Shown here one piece after another: positions 36,401-47,213 of a DNA stretch of 64,000 nt. Under the pieces are notes generated by a model. The model worked only from the letters and a program-made list of their open reading frames with translations. It was not told the DNA's origin and did not search any database. The translations under genes and the position numbers were made by a program. The first letter of the stretch is position 1; every line of letters starts with the position of its first letter. Origin of the DNA: Otis tarda (Eukaryota; Chordata; Aves; Otidiformes; Otididae); the NCBI GenBank assembly GCA_026413225.1, contig CM048553.1:97314190-97378189 (forward strand). Direction: 5' to 3'.

Positions 36401-38924
36401 CAACTCTACCTGAATAAACAGAGAGATGGCATCAATAATGCCAAATGCCCATGAACAAGAACTTTCATGGTGATTGCTGATTCCTAAATCAGAAAAAAAT
36501 GGAATTGAAATTATTATTCCGCTCTGAATTTTCAAGGCTGGGTCCCAGCCTTGAAATGCTGTATTAATAAAAACTGAACAGATACGTTGTAGCCCAAATT
36601 ATATTGGGGTAGATGTCCAGAATTTCCTGTTTACTTGGGCAAATCTTTTCTTTGTAATATCTATTCTTCACATTATTTGATTGAAGATAGGGTGCATTTG
36701 AGTCAGATCTGTCCCTGATGTGTAGAAAATGGTGTCTTCAGGACGGTAAAGCACACTTGTGTCAGATCTCAGAAGCAAAACATAGAAGCTTGTGGAGCAA
36801 GTAAGGGGCTACATTTTGTATGAATGTGTGGGAATGGAAATGAATCAATTTGGGAGAAAAATGTTCTTTTTACATAACCTAAAACCATAGTTAAAGAATC
36901 AAAACCTGAGTTGAAATATATTCTGTATAAACCTACACAAACGCTCTCCAATGCTTTTTTTTGTGTGCTTGTGTGTGTGTTTAGGCCAACTCTGTACTTC
37001 TTCCCAGTTGGAATGAGGCCAATAAACTTTCAGAAAAATGTCTTCCAAGTAGACTCTGATGAGGGGGCTATGAGGGTGGGCAGGCTGCTGCAGCGATCCC
37101 ATTCTGTCCTTACCTGTAGGTGGTTTGCCCAGTTCCCCTGCAGCTCAGCAGGCGCAGGGACGCGGTGGGGGTTAGGCTTTGGGAGAGGTACACGCTTCCT
37201 GGCTGTTGCGCAGCACCACAGCTGCTACAATTTGGCTTGGGAGCCTGCGCTGGTGGTGTGAGAAACAGAAATGAAAAAAAAAATAATGCAGATGGCTTTT
37301 ATCTAGAGCAATGAAAACATCTTAAGTTTGTCCACTGTTTCCATGGTGACCATGCCATCATATAGTCTCCCTGGGTAACAGGCAGGAGGAGGAGAATGCT
37401 CAGAGTCTTGAAATATATAAACCAGCATATTCTTATGAGAAATTGCTTTGCTCAAAAAGTGAATAGATCGGAGTGTTTTTTGGAGAACGGCATCTGTGCT
37501 TGCACTTGTACAATCTCACAATGACAGTGGCTCTATTGATGGGACTGTCAGCTATTCAGAAAGCTGTGTATGAGAAGTAAGCCCCTATTGCATCAGGTGG
37601 AGTTATTCAGAAGCTTGTGACACCCGGATAAAAGGCTAATCTGCATGTTACGTCCTTTCTGGTTTTGGGTGTAGTCCATATATATTCTGAAACTGGGTAA
37701 CTGTGAACCACCTGCACTGGAGGCTTCTCAGCATTTTTTTTTGTCCTCAGAGTGTCCTAGAAAGATGCCCACCTCTTTCTTGTGCTGATAAATTATTCTG
37801 GAATATTTGGTTTCAGTTTTGTGTTTAAAGGGAAAAAGAGATAAGGAAAAAAAGATAAAAAAGAAAAAGGTATTTCTTACTGGCAGGATGAGACCTGGGT
37901 GGCAGGGGCGGGCTGCCTGGGTGCCAGCTTCTGCACTCTGAGCTAGGGAGAAGGTCTCTATGCTGGAAGGGCAAAGGCTGAACCCTGTGCTGCTCTCAGG
38001 GCAAGGGTGCAGCTGGGGAAACTCGGTGGGTGCCTGGGAGGGGGCCACGGAGGAGCAGTCATGCATGGTGAGCAAGGAGCTTTGCTCACAGAGGCAGACC
38101 AGCACAGGCTGGACTTGGGGGTTTCCACCTCGGGACCCCAAATTGGATTCAATTGTATCACTATGTGCCCCTGTTGCCTCAATTCCTTGTCAGTCCTATC
38201 TCTTTGTCCCTTTCTGCTTGCAGTTAGATGTGGGAGTGGCGGAGGCTGACTGAACCTTATTCCATCAGATTTTAAATGTGTTCTTTTTCTTTTTGACTTT
38301 GGTTCCTCCTCTGCCCTGGCTTGCCCGTGCAGATGACACCTCAGGTAGCCTAGTTCCTGGGCACAAGGCATCCCTATTCAGCTGGGAGCCCAGGAGGACA
38401 CTCCATGAATAGTGAAAGGCTGGTTTTCATCTACATGAAATTATATTATACATACAGAAATATGCAGTGCATATTTATCATCTGCATCTGCAAGACACGT
38501 ATACTGTATCTAATAGATCCTGTACAGCACTGGTAAATTTTTCCCTTTAAAAGACAAACTCCCAGGAAATGCCTCACTTGTGCTTCCTACAAAGCTAACG
38601 CATGCAAAGATGGACATGGGAATCCACAACTCCAGCAACTCAAAACAAGAGTGCTATGGACCCAGGGGCCACTGACTGGGGCTGAAATGGTTTGACCTTC
38701 TGTTATCCTGAAAATCTTGTTTATGGGCAAAGAGGATGCATATAAGTAAGCAAATAAGCATATACTTTACATAAGTAAAGCCAAGCATTTATTCTTAAGG
38801 TAATTGAAATACTAACAGTCTAGTTGTTATTGGTCTTGCTTTTTCTGCAACTAATAATGCCACTAGAATTGTTACACACAAACCTCTTTGTTTCTGCCCT
38901 ATTCCTGCTATGGTGTTCACCCAT
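33413..38924. other. Unique DNA, no gene recognised
   Basis: Nothing coding is supported. The stretch includes a pyrimidine tract at about 34190-34240, an A homopolymer at about 35506-35521, a tandem duplication at 36299-36341 and a GC-richer segment at about 37080-38400. In that last segment both strands hold short open frames without recognisable features. Confidence 0.55.
36299..36341. repeat. Two-copy tandem duplication, 22-bp unit
   Basis: A 21-base word beginning AAAGAGACACAG and ending CAGCATC occurs exactly at 36299-36319 and again at 36321-36341, separated by a single C. It is a recent slippage-type duplication because no substitution separates the copies. Confidence 0.9.
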
Positions 38925-38954
38925 CCACTGCTTCTCTGGGTCCTGAGGTTGGAT

Positions 38955-39470
38955 AATCATGTTGGTTCAGGAGGATCTATTCTCAGTAAACCCATGCTGA
39001 CTCTTCCCAATCACCTGATCCTTCATGTACCTAGAAACATGTTTCAAGAGGACTCACTCCATTATTTCCCAGATCTAGGGTCTATACTTTGCTTTTTCAC
39101 TCCCTTCAGGGTCTTGAACACTGTTTCAGGGTCATGACAGCCAATGCTACCGTTGATTATCACATGCCCACCCAGTTCTTCTTCTGTTACTGAGTATCAT
39201 GTCTGGTTGGCCCATCCTGCACCTATAGCAACAAGTTATCTCTGGTGCCCTCAAAATATCTTCTCAACTACTTGTGTCCTGCCATCTTGCCCTTCTAGAA
39301 GATGTCAGGGCAGTTATACTCCCCTATGAGAATGACAGTCTGATCCAGAGGCTTCCTGAAGTTCTTTAAAGATTGCTTCATCAGCTTCCTCACTTTGATG
39401 ATGTGATATGGTATGTACAGCCTGTAAACTGAAGACACCCACAGCATCTGGCAACTTGAATGGCATTCCA
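38955..39470 (-). mobile_element. Ancient CR1 fragment with endonuclease and RT N-terminal remnants (minus strand)
   Basis: On the minus strand, about 39460-39295 translates to a frame with VRKLMKQSLKNFRK and ILIGEYNCPDIF. This aligns by eye with the CR1 endonuclease stretch that runs from a Tyr-Arg-Pro-Pro motif to a GDFNHPDI motif, where Asp and Asn are catalytic; here GDFN is changed to GEYN. Further along the same strand, 39130-38955 contains the start of the reverse transcriptase (the words encoding ETCF, VHEG and SQHGF-like sequence, visible as AACCCATGCTGAC and CAATCACCTGATCCTTCATG). Only about 170 bases separate the two parts, against roughly a kilobase in a full element, so there is a large internal deletion. 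It is non-functional. Confidence 0.6.
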
Positions 39471-40162
39471 GGGCTCCTGCAGACACTTTCTCTGGCAGCG
39501 GGCTTTGAGATGGGGCTTCCTCCTCTGCACTCCAGGGCAAGCTTCTTCTCATGAGACTGTGAGTGCTGCTGCCTGCTGCTTGTTTTGCTTGTGAGGAACT
39601 CCTGCACTGACCTTGTGGGAAATGGCAGTGTGGTGAAGCTTCCCCCAGCAGTTCCTGTCTTCTGCGGCAATTGGTCCCACTCATCTGGATGCTCCCTGCA
39701 GTCCCAAAGCTTGATCCTGAGTTAGCACCTCTCAAGTGCGATCCTTCCCCTTGTGTGTGGGGTATGTTCCTGGTTGTGTGCCAAGTAAGCTGCTCTAGCA
39801 GTACTGAACTTCATGTTTTTCAGCCCATCTCTGTGCTCCAGAAAGCTGTGTAGAGCTGTTATCATTAACATTTCACCTGTTTTTTTAATCTTTCTTTCCT
39901 GTCAGCTGCAAACTTTATCAAGAGAGATTTTTGTATTTGCTTTCGGGAATGGTTCTGCCTTCTTGATGACCTTAATCACAGTAGAGATGTTTGAGATTTG
40001 GCAGTCTGTTTGTGTCAAAGCATGACTTGATTGATGGTGTAGCCAAGGCATGCTCATTACTCAAAACTGTTCTGTTGGAGGGTTGGATCTGCTTGTCTGC
40101 ATCCCAGGTACTTTCTGAGCACAGAAGTTGGTAGCTGGGAGTTTCTAAGATGTTCATATCTG

Positions 40163-40182
40163 TATCTATCTATCTATCTATA
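40163..40182. repeat. (TATC)n microsatellite
   Basis: About five TATC units lie in tandem, followed by AT-alternating sequence. It is a simple repeat, probably length-polymorphic. Confidence 0.9.
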
Positions 40183-43020
40183 TACACAAATATAGATATG
40201 TATGACCTCTCGCCTCCCTAGCCCAACCAATAGAAAATCTCAAAATGTAGAATTAAGATACCATTTAATATCAAGTCATCAATGCAAAAAGCAACATAGA
40301 CTGTGACATACCTAAGGACTTGGGGCAAAAGTGGGGATAGTAGATGATGTGTGAATAACTTTAATAGGTGGAAAGGAAGATAGATGGTTAGTTGATCCCA
40401 CGGTATTCTTTTGTGGTGCTTAAATTACTATCTGTCCTGTTTTAGAGAATTATGGCAAGGAGAAAGGCTCCTTTGTGCGAGTTCACAGCAGGTGACTATC
40501 TTAATGCTGAAAGCCTTGCAGTTGTGATGACTGTTTTCTAGCTTGCTTTTGATCTCTCTTGGTGCAGGTCGTGTTACTATCACTCCTTTTTGTCTTCTGT
40601 TCCTTACTTTAAGTTATCAAATACTCCACAAGACTCATCTCTACATGAAAAAGAATAATTGGGACATATGAAGTCTATTTACTATCTGTAAGGTTAGAAG
40701 ACAAAAGGCTAGTGATGCAACTGGGAGGAATTTCACACTGGATCGCAATGATCACCAGTTTTTTTTTTTTAGATGGGATGTTGGCTTTGTAGATTCTTAC
40801 CTTGTACTGATTCACAGCAAGGAAATTTCTTGGAAAGTTTAGTGGAAACTTCTCAGCCTCCCACCATGATTATTTCCCTCTCTATATTTCTGTTTTAAGA
40901 AATCCCGCAGAATCAGTTGAAAGAGAACTTGATTTCACTTTCCGCACTGGCAGGCGTGTCTGCTCAGAAGTGCAAAGCTGTGATTTTATTATTTTATCGT
41001 TTTATAAAGCCAGATGGTACAGTCCAGGATTTTGGTGCTAGTAAGCGAGTAGTAGTGCAAGTAACAGGGAAATCTCAGCAGTTACTCAAAGATATCTTAA
41101 ATTTCGCTGAGTTCCTCCTCCACTCCCCTCAGAAAAAAAAAACAACCAACCAAAACCAACCCCAAACAAAACAAAAAAAACCCAAACAAAAACACAACAA
41201 CCCCTGTTATTCAGTAACTTAATATATTAAAATTGTAGAGAAAAGGAGTAGACACAGTGTACTTTTCATTAAATGTGTAAAATCCAATTAGAAATTAGTT
41301 GTTCTGTTAAAAAAAAAAAAAGTTTATTAAAGCCTGGTGTCCTGGAGATCTGGGTCCTCTGTCCTTGCCTGATCTCTGCATGTGATAAATATAGTTTCAA
41401 GCTTTCTTTGTGTCCACTGGGATTTTGTCCCTGTCCAGCCTTTATAGCACTGCTAGGCACTTCGTGTTCCCTAATGCCTTGGGAAGAGGCAGCTGCGGCT
41501 AATCTGGAGTTTGTGTGGGGCCAGGCAGCACACATGTGGCAACCGCGTGGCAGATGACTGAGCTTGTGGTGCTGTCTCACCTTATATCTTAGAGTGCTCT
41601 AGTTTGCCTCTTTCTGTTATTTGGTCATTAGTTTTCATCCAACTTAAAAAATAATCCTTTGGGACTTTAGAAATGTGAAGAGTTATGAAAGGAGAATGAG
41701 AGATAGGAGAAGAGGATGAATTCCTGGAGGTGTGGGCTAAAACCAGGCTGAAAACGACAGATGTATTTGGGAAGTCAGCCAAGAAGTGAAAAAGCAAAGA
41801 GTAAGATGTGATGTTCCTTGCAGTTTTAGAATTCAGTGCCTGGGGATTAATAATAAGCTTTTCCTTATGGTGGTTATTTGCTATAGGTTAGATAAACCCT
41901 CCCCACATGTAAGGAGTTCAGTCTAGGGGAGGATCTGTGCTCACGCCTCTGTTAGGGATGGATGAATTAATCCTCAGGGCAGAATTCAGACCTTGCTGAT
42001 TTTGGGAACAGGATGATCCTTTCTGGATTTCAGTCCAAGTCAGCACAAAAACAGAATTTGTAAACAATAATGGAAGCAATGAACAGTATGGAGGAGGGAG
42101 AAATAGTGCTAAAAGGAAAATCCTTCACATAGAAATAGTGGTAAATTTTAAATTCATCATAAAATGAAAGGAAGAGTCAAAACAAACAGCTTGGGGTAAT
42201 TTTTGAAAAGCAGAAACTTGTTGAAAACTGTTGATAGGGCAAAATTTAGGAAAAAAAAAGAAATATAGAAACAGATGTATTTGTACTCTACAGATCACAA
42301 AGTGTTAACAGAATTGGTATAAATACGTTTCTAAAAATACACACTTATTAAGAATGTCAGTGGAGCTGCATTAGTTTTCACCAGGGCTGACTTCCTTTCA
42401 TATTTATAAATCTTGCCTGCTTGCGTGGTCTCTAAAGCAATTTGGAATTCCTTATTTGCATATTTATTTCTTAACCTTAAAGTAGCAATAAAATGTATAA
42501 CCATCTCCATTTTATTATGTATCTCATGCTTGATTTTAAATTAAAGGAAAAGAAGTGATTCATTAAACTGTAAGCTATGACAACTGCAGGGATTTTTTTT
42601 TTTTTTTTAATGAATTTTCCAGTGAGTGAAATTGTTTCTGTGCTTTTTAGCTGCAGCTATATTTTGACACAATTGTGAAACTTTAAGGGTTGGTTTTTTT
42701 TTTTGGTGTATGTGTAAAGAATCAATATCAGATGTATACCAGATAATTCTGCATTTAAAACAGAACAGGAGTTTGCCTCTGCAAGAATTGCTGTGTCAGT
42801 ACTTCAGTAATAAATGCTTCTGTGAAACTGCTTTGTGATAGAGAACTCGCATATATCCTTCCCCAGGATGAAGGGTTAAGAAAAGACCCCCTCAGTTTAA
42901 CAGTCCTTCTGAAATAATTCATAAGTATTAGTTCACATCACAGGAGGAGTGTGTGCTATATAATGGCAGCATGTCTATTCAGCCAACCAATACTGTGGTT
43001 GTAACTGGTATTATAAATGA

Positions 43021-43050
43021 GTTTGTTTGTTTGTTTGTTTGTTTGTTTTT
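43021..43050. repeat. (GTTT)n microsatellite
   Basis: Seven uninterrupted GTTT units run from 43021 and end in a T run. It is a simple repeat likely to vary in length between individuals. Confidence 0.95.
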
Positions 43051-44020
43051 CTATTAGTAGACTATTGCCAGAAGGTAAGATAAGATAAGTATTCCCTCCC
43101 TCAATGAGATTTCAGTGTCCGTAAGAACATGTCTTATGGAAACGTTTATATGACAACTGTAGTAAGCGTAAAATGAAATAAATGCTAATACTCTTCCTGT
43201 GTAATTCATCTATATGATTTCCATATGGAAAACATCCACTAAGAATTCTCAATTAATAATGCTGACATTTTGTGCAGAAGGGAAGGCTGAGCGTATTGGA
43301 TGGTTTTCTTGTTTGCAGTATATTGTGCTGCTTCTCTTTGAGAAGAGAGAACTATTCTTAAATCTTCATGTATTTGAATCATACAAATTGCTTTTCCAGA
43401 TAATGGGCACAGTGTTCTAATAAGTGATGCTTTAGAATTAAATGAATCAGTTTAAACTTTAGCATTTATATAGCTTTTTAGTACTGTGAATATAAAAAAA
43501 AAAATATTCCAATGTTGCCTTCTCAGTTTCCAATGCTTCTATTTCATGTCCTCTTCTTGTCAGGCATCCTAGTCTCCCTGACTGTCTTTGACTTTATATT
43601 TCAGCTTGATGTGATTCAGAATTATCGTTACCATGTGTGAACATGTGACACTTTTCATATACTGGGACAGGTCTGATCTGTTGATCATCTGGTTGATGTA
43701 TCTATATACTCTGAAAGATATTTCAGAATGATTGTTTAAAAAGGAAAGTAGTTTTCCATTTTCAGCATTGCAATGAAAATAACTAGCTGTGATCTAAACA
43801 TGTTTTGTTCAAAAGTGGAATATTCAAAATATTTTAAGACGCTCAAAGCGGAATGTGGAAATAAAAATTATCAGCAGTTTAGTTTCTAATCTCATTAAAT
43901 TCCAGGTTGATGTCGTTGGCGAAGAAACAGGACTACTCTCCACCTTTTATTTTGTGGGATAAATAAGTCGAGCTCATTTAGCCTTCCCCTACGATAGGCT
44001 TTGCATTCTCATAACTATTT

Positions 44021-44880
44021 TGTTCAACATCTTTGTCGGCGACATGGACAGTGGGATAGAGTGCACCCTCAGCAAGTTCGCCGATGACACCAAGCTGTGT
44101 GGTGCCGTCGACTCGCTGGAAGGGAGGGATGCCGTCCAGAGGGACCTTGACAGGCTGGAGAGGTGGGCCTGTGCCAACCTCATGAAGTTCAACCAGGCCA
44201 AGTGCAAGGTCCTGCACATGGGTCGTGGCAATCCCAGGCACAAATACAGGCTGGGCGGAGAATGGATTGAGAGCAGCCCTGAGGAGAAAGACTTGGGAGT
44301 GCTGGTGGACGAGAGGCTCAACATGAGCGGGCAATGCGCCCTTGCGGCCCAGAAGGCCAACCGCATCCTGGGCTGCATCAAGAGGAGCGTGGCCGGCAGG
44401 TCGAGGGAGGTGATTCTGCCCCTCTACTCTGCCCTGGTGAGACCCCACCTGGAGTACTGCGTCCAGTTCTGGAGCCCCCAACACAAGAAGGACATGGACC
44501 AGTTGGAAAGGGTCCAGAGGAGGGCCACAAAGATGATCAGAGGGCTGGAGCACCTCTCCTATGAGGACAGGCTGAGAGAGTTGGGGCTGTTCAGCCTGGA
44601 GAAGAGGAGGCTCCGGGGAGACCTGATAGCGGTCTTCCAATACCTCAAGGGGGCCTACAGGAAAGATGGGGAGAAACTGTTCAGTAGGGCCTGTTGTGAT
44701 AGGACAAGGGGTAATGGGTTTAAATTAGAAGGAGCTAGGTTTAGATTAGATATTAGAAAAAAATTTTTTACAATGAGAGTTGTAGAGCACTGGAACAGGT
44801 TGCCCAGAGAGGTGGTGGATGCCCCATCCCTGGAAGTGTTCAAGGCCAGGCTGGATGAGGCTCTGAGCAACCTGATCTAG
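44021..44880 (+). pseudogene. CR1 ORF2 C-terminal fragment, frame open to natural stop
   Basis: It is open without interruption from the truncation point to TAG at 44878-44880, about 286 codons. It begins at [10 protein letters not shown] and keeps the catalytic FADDTK motif. It continues through the [14 protein letters not shown] thumb region, the EYCVQFWSP segment and the conserved CR1 tail ending [11 protein letters not shown]. It lacks the endonuclease and RT motif A, so it cannot be catalytic. No promoter is seen, so it is a dead-on-arrival fragment whose frame is intact only because it is young. The antisense strand is also open for about 220 codons; this is a shadow. Confidence 0.93.
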
Positions 44881-44977
44881 TCAGGGATGTCCCTGCTCTT
44901 GCAGGGGGGTTGGACTAGATGACCTTTGAAGGTCCCTTCCAACTCTAACCATTCTATGATTCTATGATTCTATGATT
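44021..44977 (+). mobile_element. Young CR1 LINE, 5' truncated, intact 3' end
   Basis: CR1 similarity starts abruptly at TGTTCAACATCTTT (44021) inside the reverse-transcriptase palm and ends in three octamer copies (ATTCTATGATTCTATG..., 44951-44977). ATTTT occurs at the left junction (44017-44021) and again at 44974-44979, but it overlaps the tail, so a target duplication is not proven. It is close to the 22129-23348 copy, with roughly 2 percent substitutions by eye plus one 12-base indel. Confidence 0.95.
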
Positions 44978-46767
44978 TTAGAAGCCTTTCTCTGCATCTC
45001 TTGCACTATAAATTCTTGAATGTTGTGATTAGAGATGCACATGGTAGTCCTTCTTGGGTTACCATCTATGTCTGGAAACATTTTGGTAGATAATTTTTAA
45101 AATCACATTTGAGGTTTTCATATCTTAATATGATCAGTTTTTAAATTCAAATATTTTCCCCCTGTTTCCAACCAGTGAGCTCCAAACTTAAAGTATGTAG
45201 TTCTGTTTTACCCATTTATAAGTGTATGTCCAAGCTCTGATAAATTTTAGTGTTTCATTATATTACTCCTTAAAGTCATAATATTTCAGGGAATATCTAG
45301 AATATTGAAATAGTTTAAATAAGGCAGTTCAATTTGTTAAGGAAAGTTATACATACTTTATATTGCATGGTGAGGTAGAAAATCACAAAGAGCTGATGCT
45401 CCACTGTTTTGCCTAGTGCAAGGCCAGTGCTGGTCTGCGTGGTGGGGCCCACCCAGGAACTTCACCAATGTTGACTGAAAGATTAAAAGGTAAAAATCAA
45501 AATCGACAAAACAAAACCCCAACCTCCCTTCACCCTCTCTCATTGTTCTCCTTCATGCCTAGGGAAACCCTAAGCTGGAGGAATGTGGCTGAGTATGTCC
45601 TGATGAAGGTAAAAAATTCTTGTGATTACTGAAAGAACCTAGTAGTTCCTTCTGCAGAGTAGACTTGCTAACAATATTGATAGTCAAGGAAGAAAGTGTA
45701 ACCGATATATAAAACTCCTATCCTACCTTTAGAAACCACTTTTAAAATATGAAAGTGATGTTCACCTATCTGTGCATGACGCAGCTCCCTGGGTAGTAAG
45801 TCTTAAGGCACAAGGGGAAACCCTGAAGTCACCTAGAAAGAAAAGCTTTTTTTGCTGTGCCTAAGTACTGAGTATCCCCCGTCTACACGATTGGGTTTCT
45901 CTGTAGATTCTGCAGACTAAGTAAATTACTCTTCACTTACATATGCAACATGTACAGGTATGTTATATAGGCCAGTTGTTAGCTCTGGGCTAAAACAACA
46001 TAGTTATGGTGCCTGATGTAGGCACAAGTGTCTTTGCATCTTGCTAAGCCTGGTCTGAGCAGGTTTACATAGTTAGCCTGAGTGCAAGCCAGCAATGCTC
46101 TGGGGGAAAAAGCATGAGCTGCTGAGCCAGTGTGCATAATCCCAGCACAAAGCTAAGGCTACACAAGATAGACTGTTGTTATGCAAGCTAAATTGATAAA
46201 AGCTAGTCAGATTGCCCATGTGCAATGTAGCCCTTTGCTGCAGGGCTTGTGTTTGTCTTCAAAGTAGGGGAATCCTGACCATCAGTCCCAAAGGAGTTAC
46301 TAGCCTGGGTGGTCTGCCCCCCATGGCCCATTTCCCCCTTCAGAACACTGGGAGAATCAAATTGCTCTCTTAGGATATTTCTTAAGCAGTGTTAGCTTTC
46401 TTGCATTCCTTTAGGAGGTAAAGGGGAGGAGAAGAAAACATCCGATTTCTCATAGTTGTACGCTAAGCACATTAGAGTTCTCTGCTTAATTTTGCTTCAC
46501 CAATAGGAAGAATTAGCTGCAGAAGTCAAAATCCTAATGTCAGATTTAAACTCTACAGCACAACTTAATGTATTAACCGGGACAAATTCACATCTGTCTG
46601 TCCAACTAGAACGAGGAGACTGTCTAGACCTAAATAGTAATATTTCTGTGTCCAATATCTGATATTGATGCCAAAATCCTAAAAGTTAGTTAAACCTACT
46701 AGACTTAAGGAAATTTGGGAACTAAGGTTTCAAACAATGTGCCATTGTCTGATATGCAGGAGGTACC
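44978..46767. other. Unique DNA, no gene recognised
   Basis: No coding sequence is supported. The part from about 46020 to 46270 has a wording (a GGCTACACA... region and CAGGGCTTGTGTTTGTCTTC) that might be a decayed DNA transposon or SINE, but I could not support a call. No retroviral gag, pol or env remnants are recognisable next to the LTR that follows. Confidence 0.5.
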
Positions 46768-46973
46768 TGTCTAAAAGCAAGAAGCATAAATGATAAAATG
46801 CTAGCTCAGAGAGCAACCCATGAAGAACTGCTTAGGTTTGCCAAACTACTGAAGAAACTAGTGGAAAGGTAATTCTGGCAGGGTTACCATGACCACAGAC
46901 TTGCAGACCCCCTACCCAAATTGTACCACTGAGTCAAGAGAAGTAGGTGGAGTAACAGAACTGAGCATGCGTA

Positions 46974-47073
46974 CCAATTTACATGCTAAGCAAAGAGTCT
47001 CTGACCCATCATTTAATAAAATAACAATGCATATATTTTAGAAAGATGAATATGTTAGTTTTGTGTATAAATA
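46974..47073 (+). promoter_or_regulatory. LTR U3 promoter: CCAAT and TATA boxes
   Basis: CCAAT lies at 46974-46978 and TATAAATA at 47066-47073, about 88 bases apart. Transcription would begin about 25-30 bases after the TATA box (inferred, near 47100). This is the core that would have driven the provirus. Present activity is unknown. Confidence 0.6.
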
Positions 47074-47138
47074 ACTGTAAATTTGAAGACTTGGTGTGTG
47101 CTGTCTTGGGACAGATGCCTATACCTGCGCACGTATGT

Positions 47139-47144
47139 AATAAA
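47139..47144 (+). promoter_or_regulatory. LTR polyadenylation signal AATAAA
   Basis: AATAAA follows the TATA box by 66 bases, giving a short R region, and precedes a GT-containing U5 that ends at 47213. The order U3-TATA-AATAAA-U5 supports the LTR call and its plus orientation. Confidence 0.65.
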
Positions 47145-47213
47145 AAGAAACACCTCCGCTCTGGGTGTAGATTCGCTCTTTGCACACCAGGTGACAGACC
47201 CAGATTTGGGACA

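Larger units (their letters stand above)
39471..44020. other. Unique DNA, no gene recognised
   Basis: No exon or RNA gene is supported. The left end (to about 39740) may contain more decayed CR1. There is a TATC microsatellite at 40163-40182, an A/C-rich low-complexity run at about 41133-41203 and a GTTT microsatellite at 43021-43050. Confidence 0.55.
46768..47213 (+). mobile_element. Solo LTR of an avian endogenous retrovirus (446 bp)
   Basis: The element starts TGTC and ends GACA (4-bp inverted termini). It is flanked by GTACC (46763-46767) and ATACC (47214-47218), a 5-bp target duplication with one mismatch. Internally it has a CCAAT box, a TATA box and a poly(A) signal in proper order on the plus strand. 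Downstream there is no clear tRNA primer-binding site and no recognised retroviral genes, so it is a solo LTR left by recombination. The 5-bp duplication would fit class III (ERVL-like) elements, but the family was not verified. Confidence 0.72.

Noticed and set aside
37730-38371. GC-richer segment with overlapping open frames on both strands
   Set aside because: Frames are open in several phases at once, a sign of composition rather than coding, and no domain or splice boundary stands out.
46020-46270. Possible decayed DNA transposon or MITE (CAGGGCTTGTGTTTGTCTTC edge)
   Set aside because: I could not find a matching terminal inverted repeat at the other side or a target duplication.
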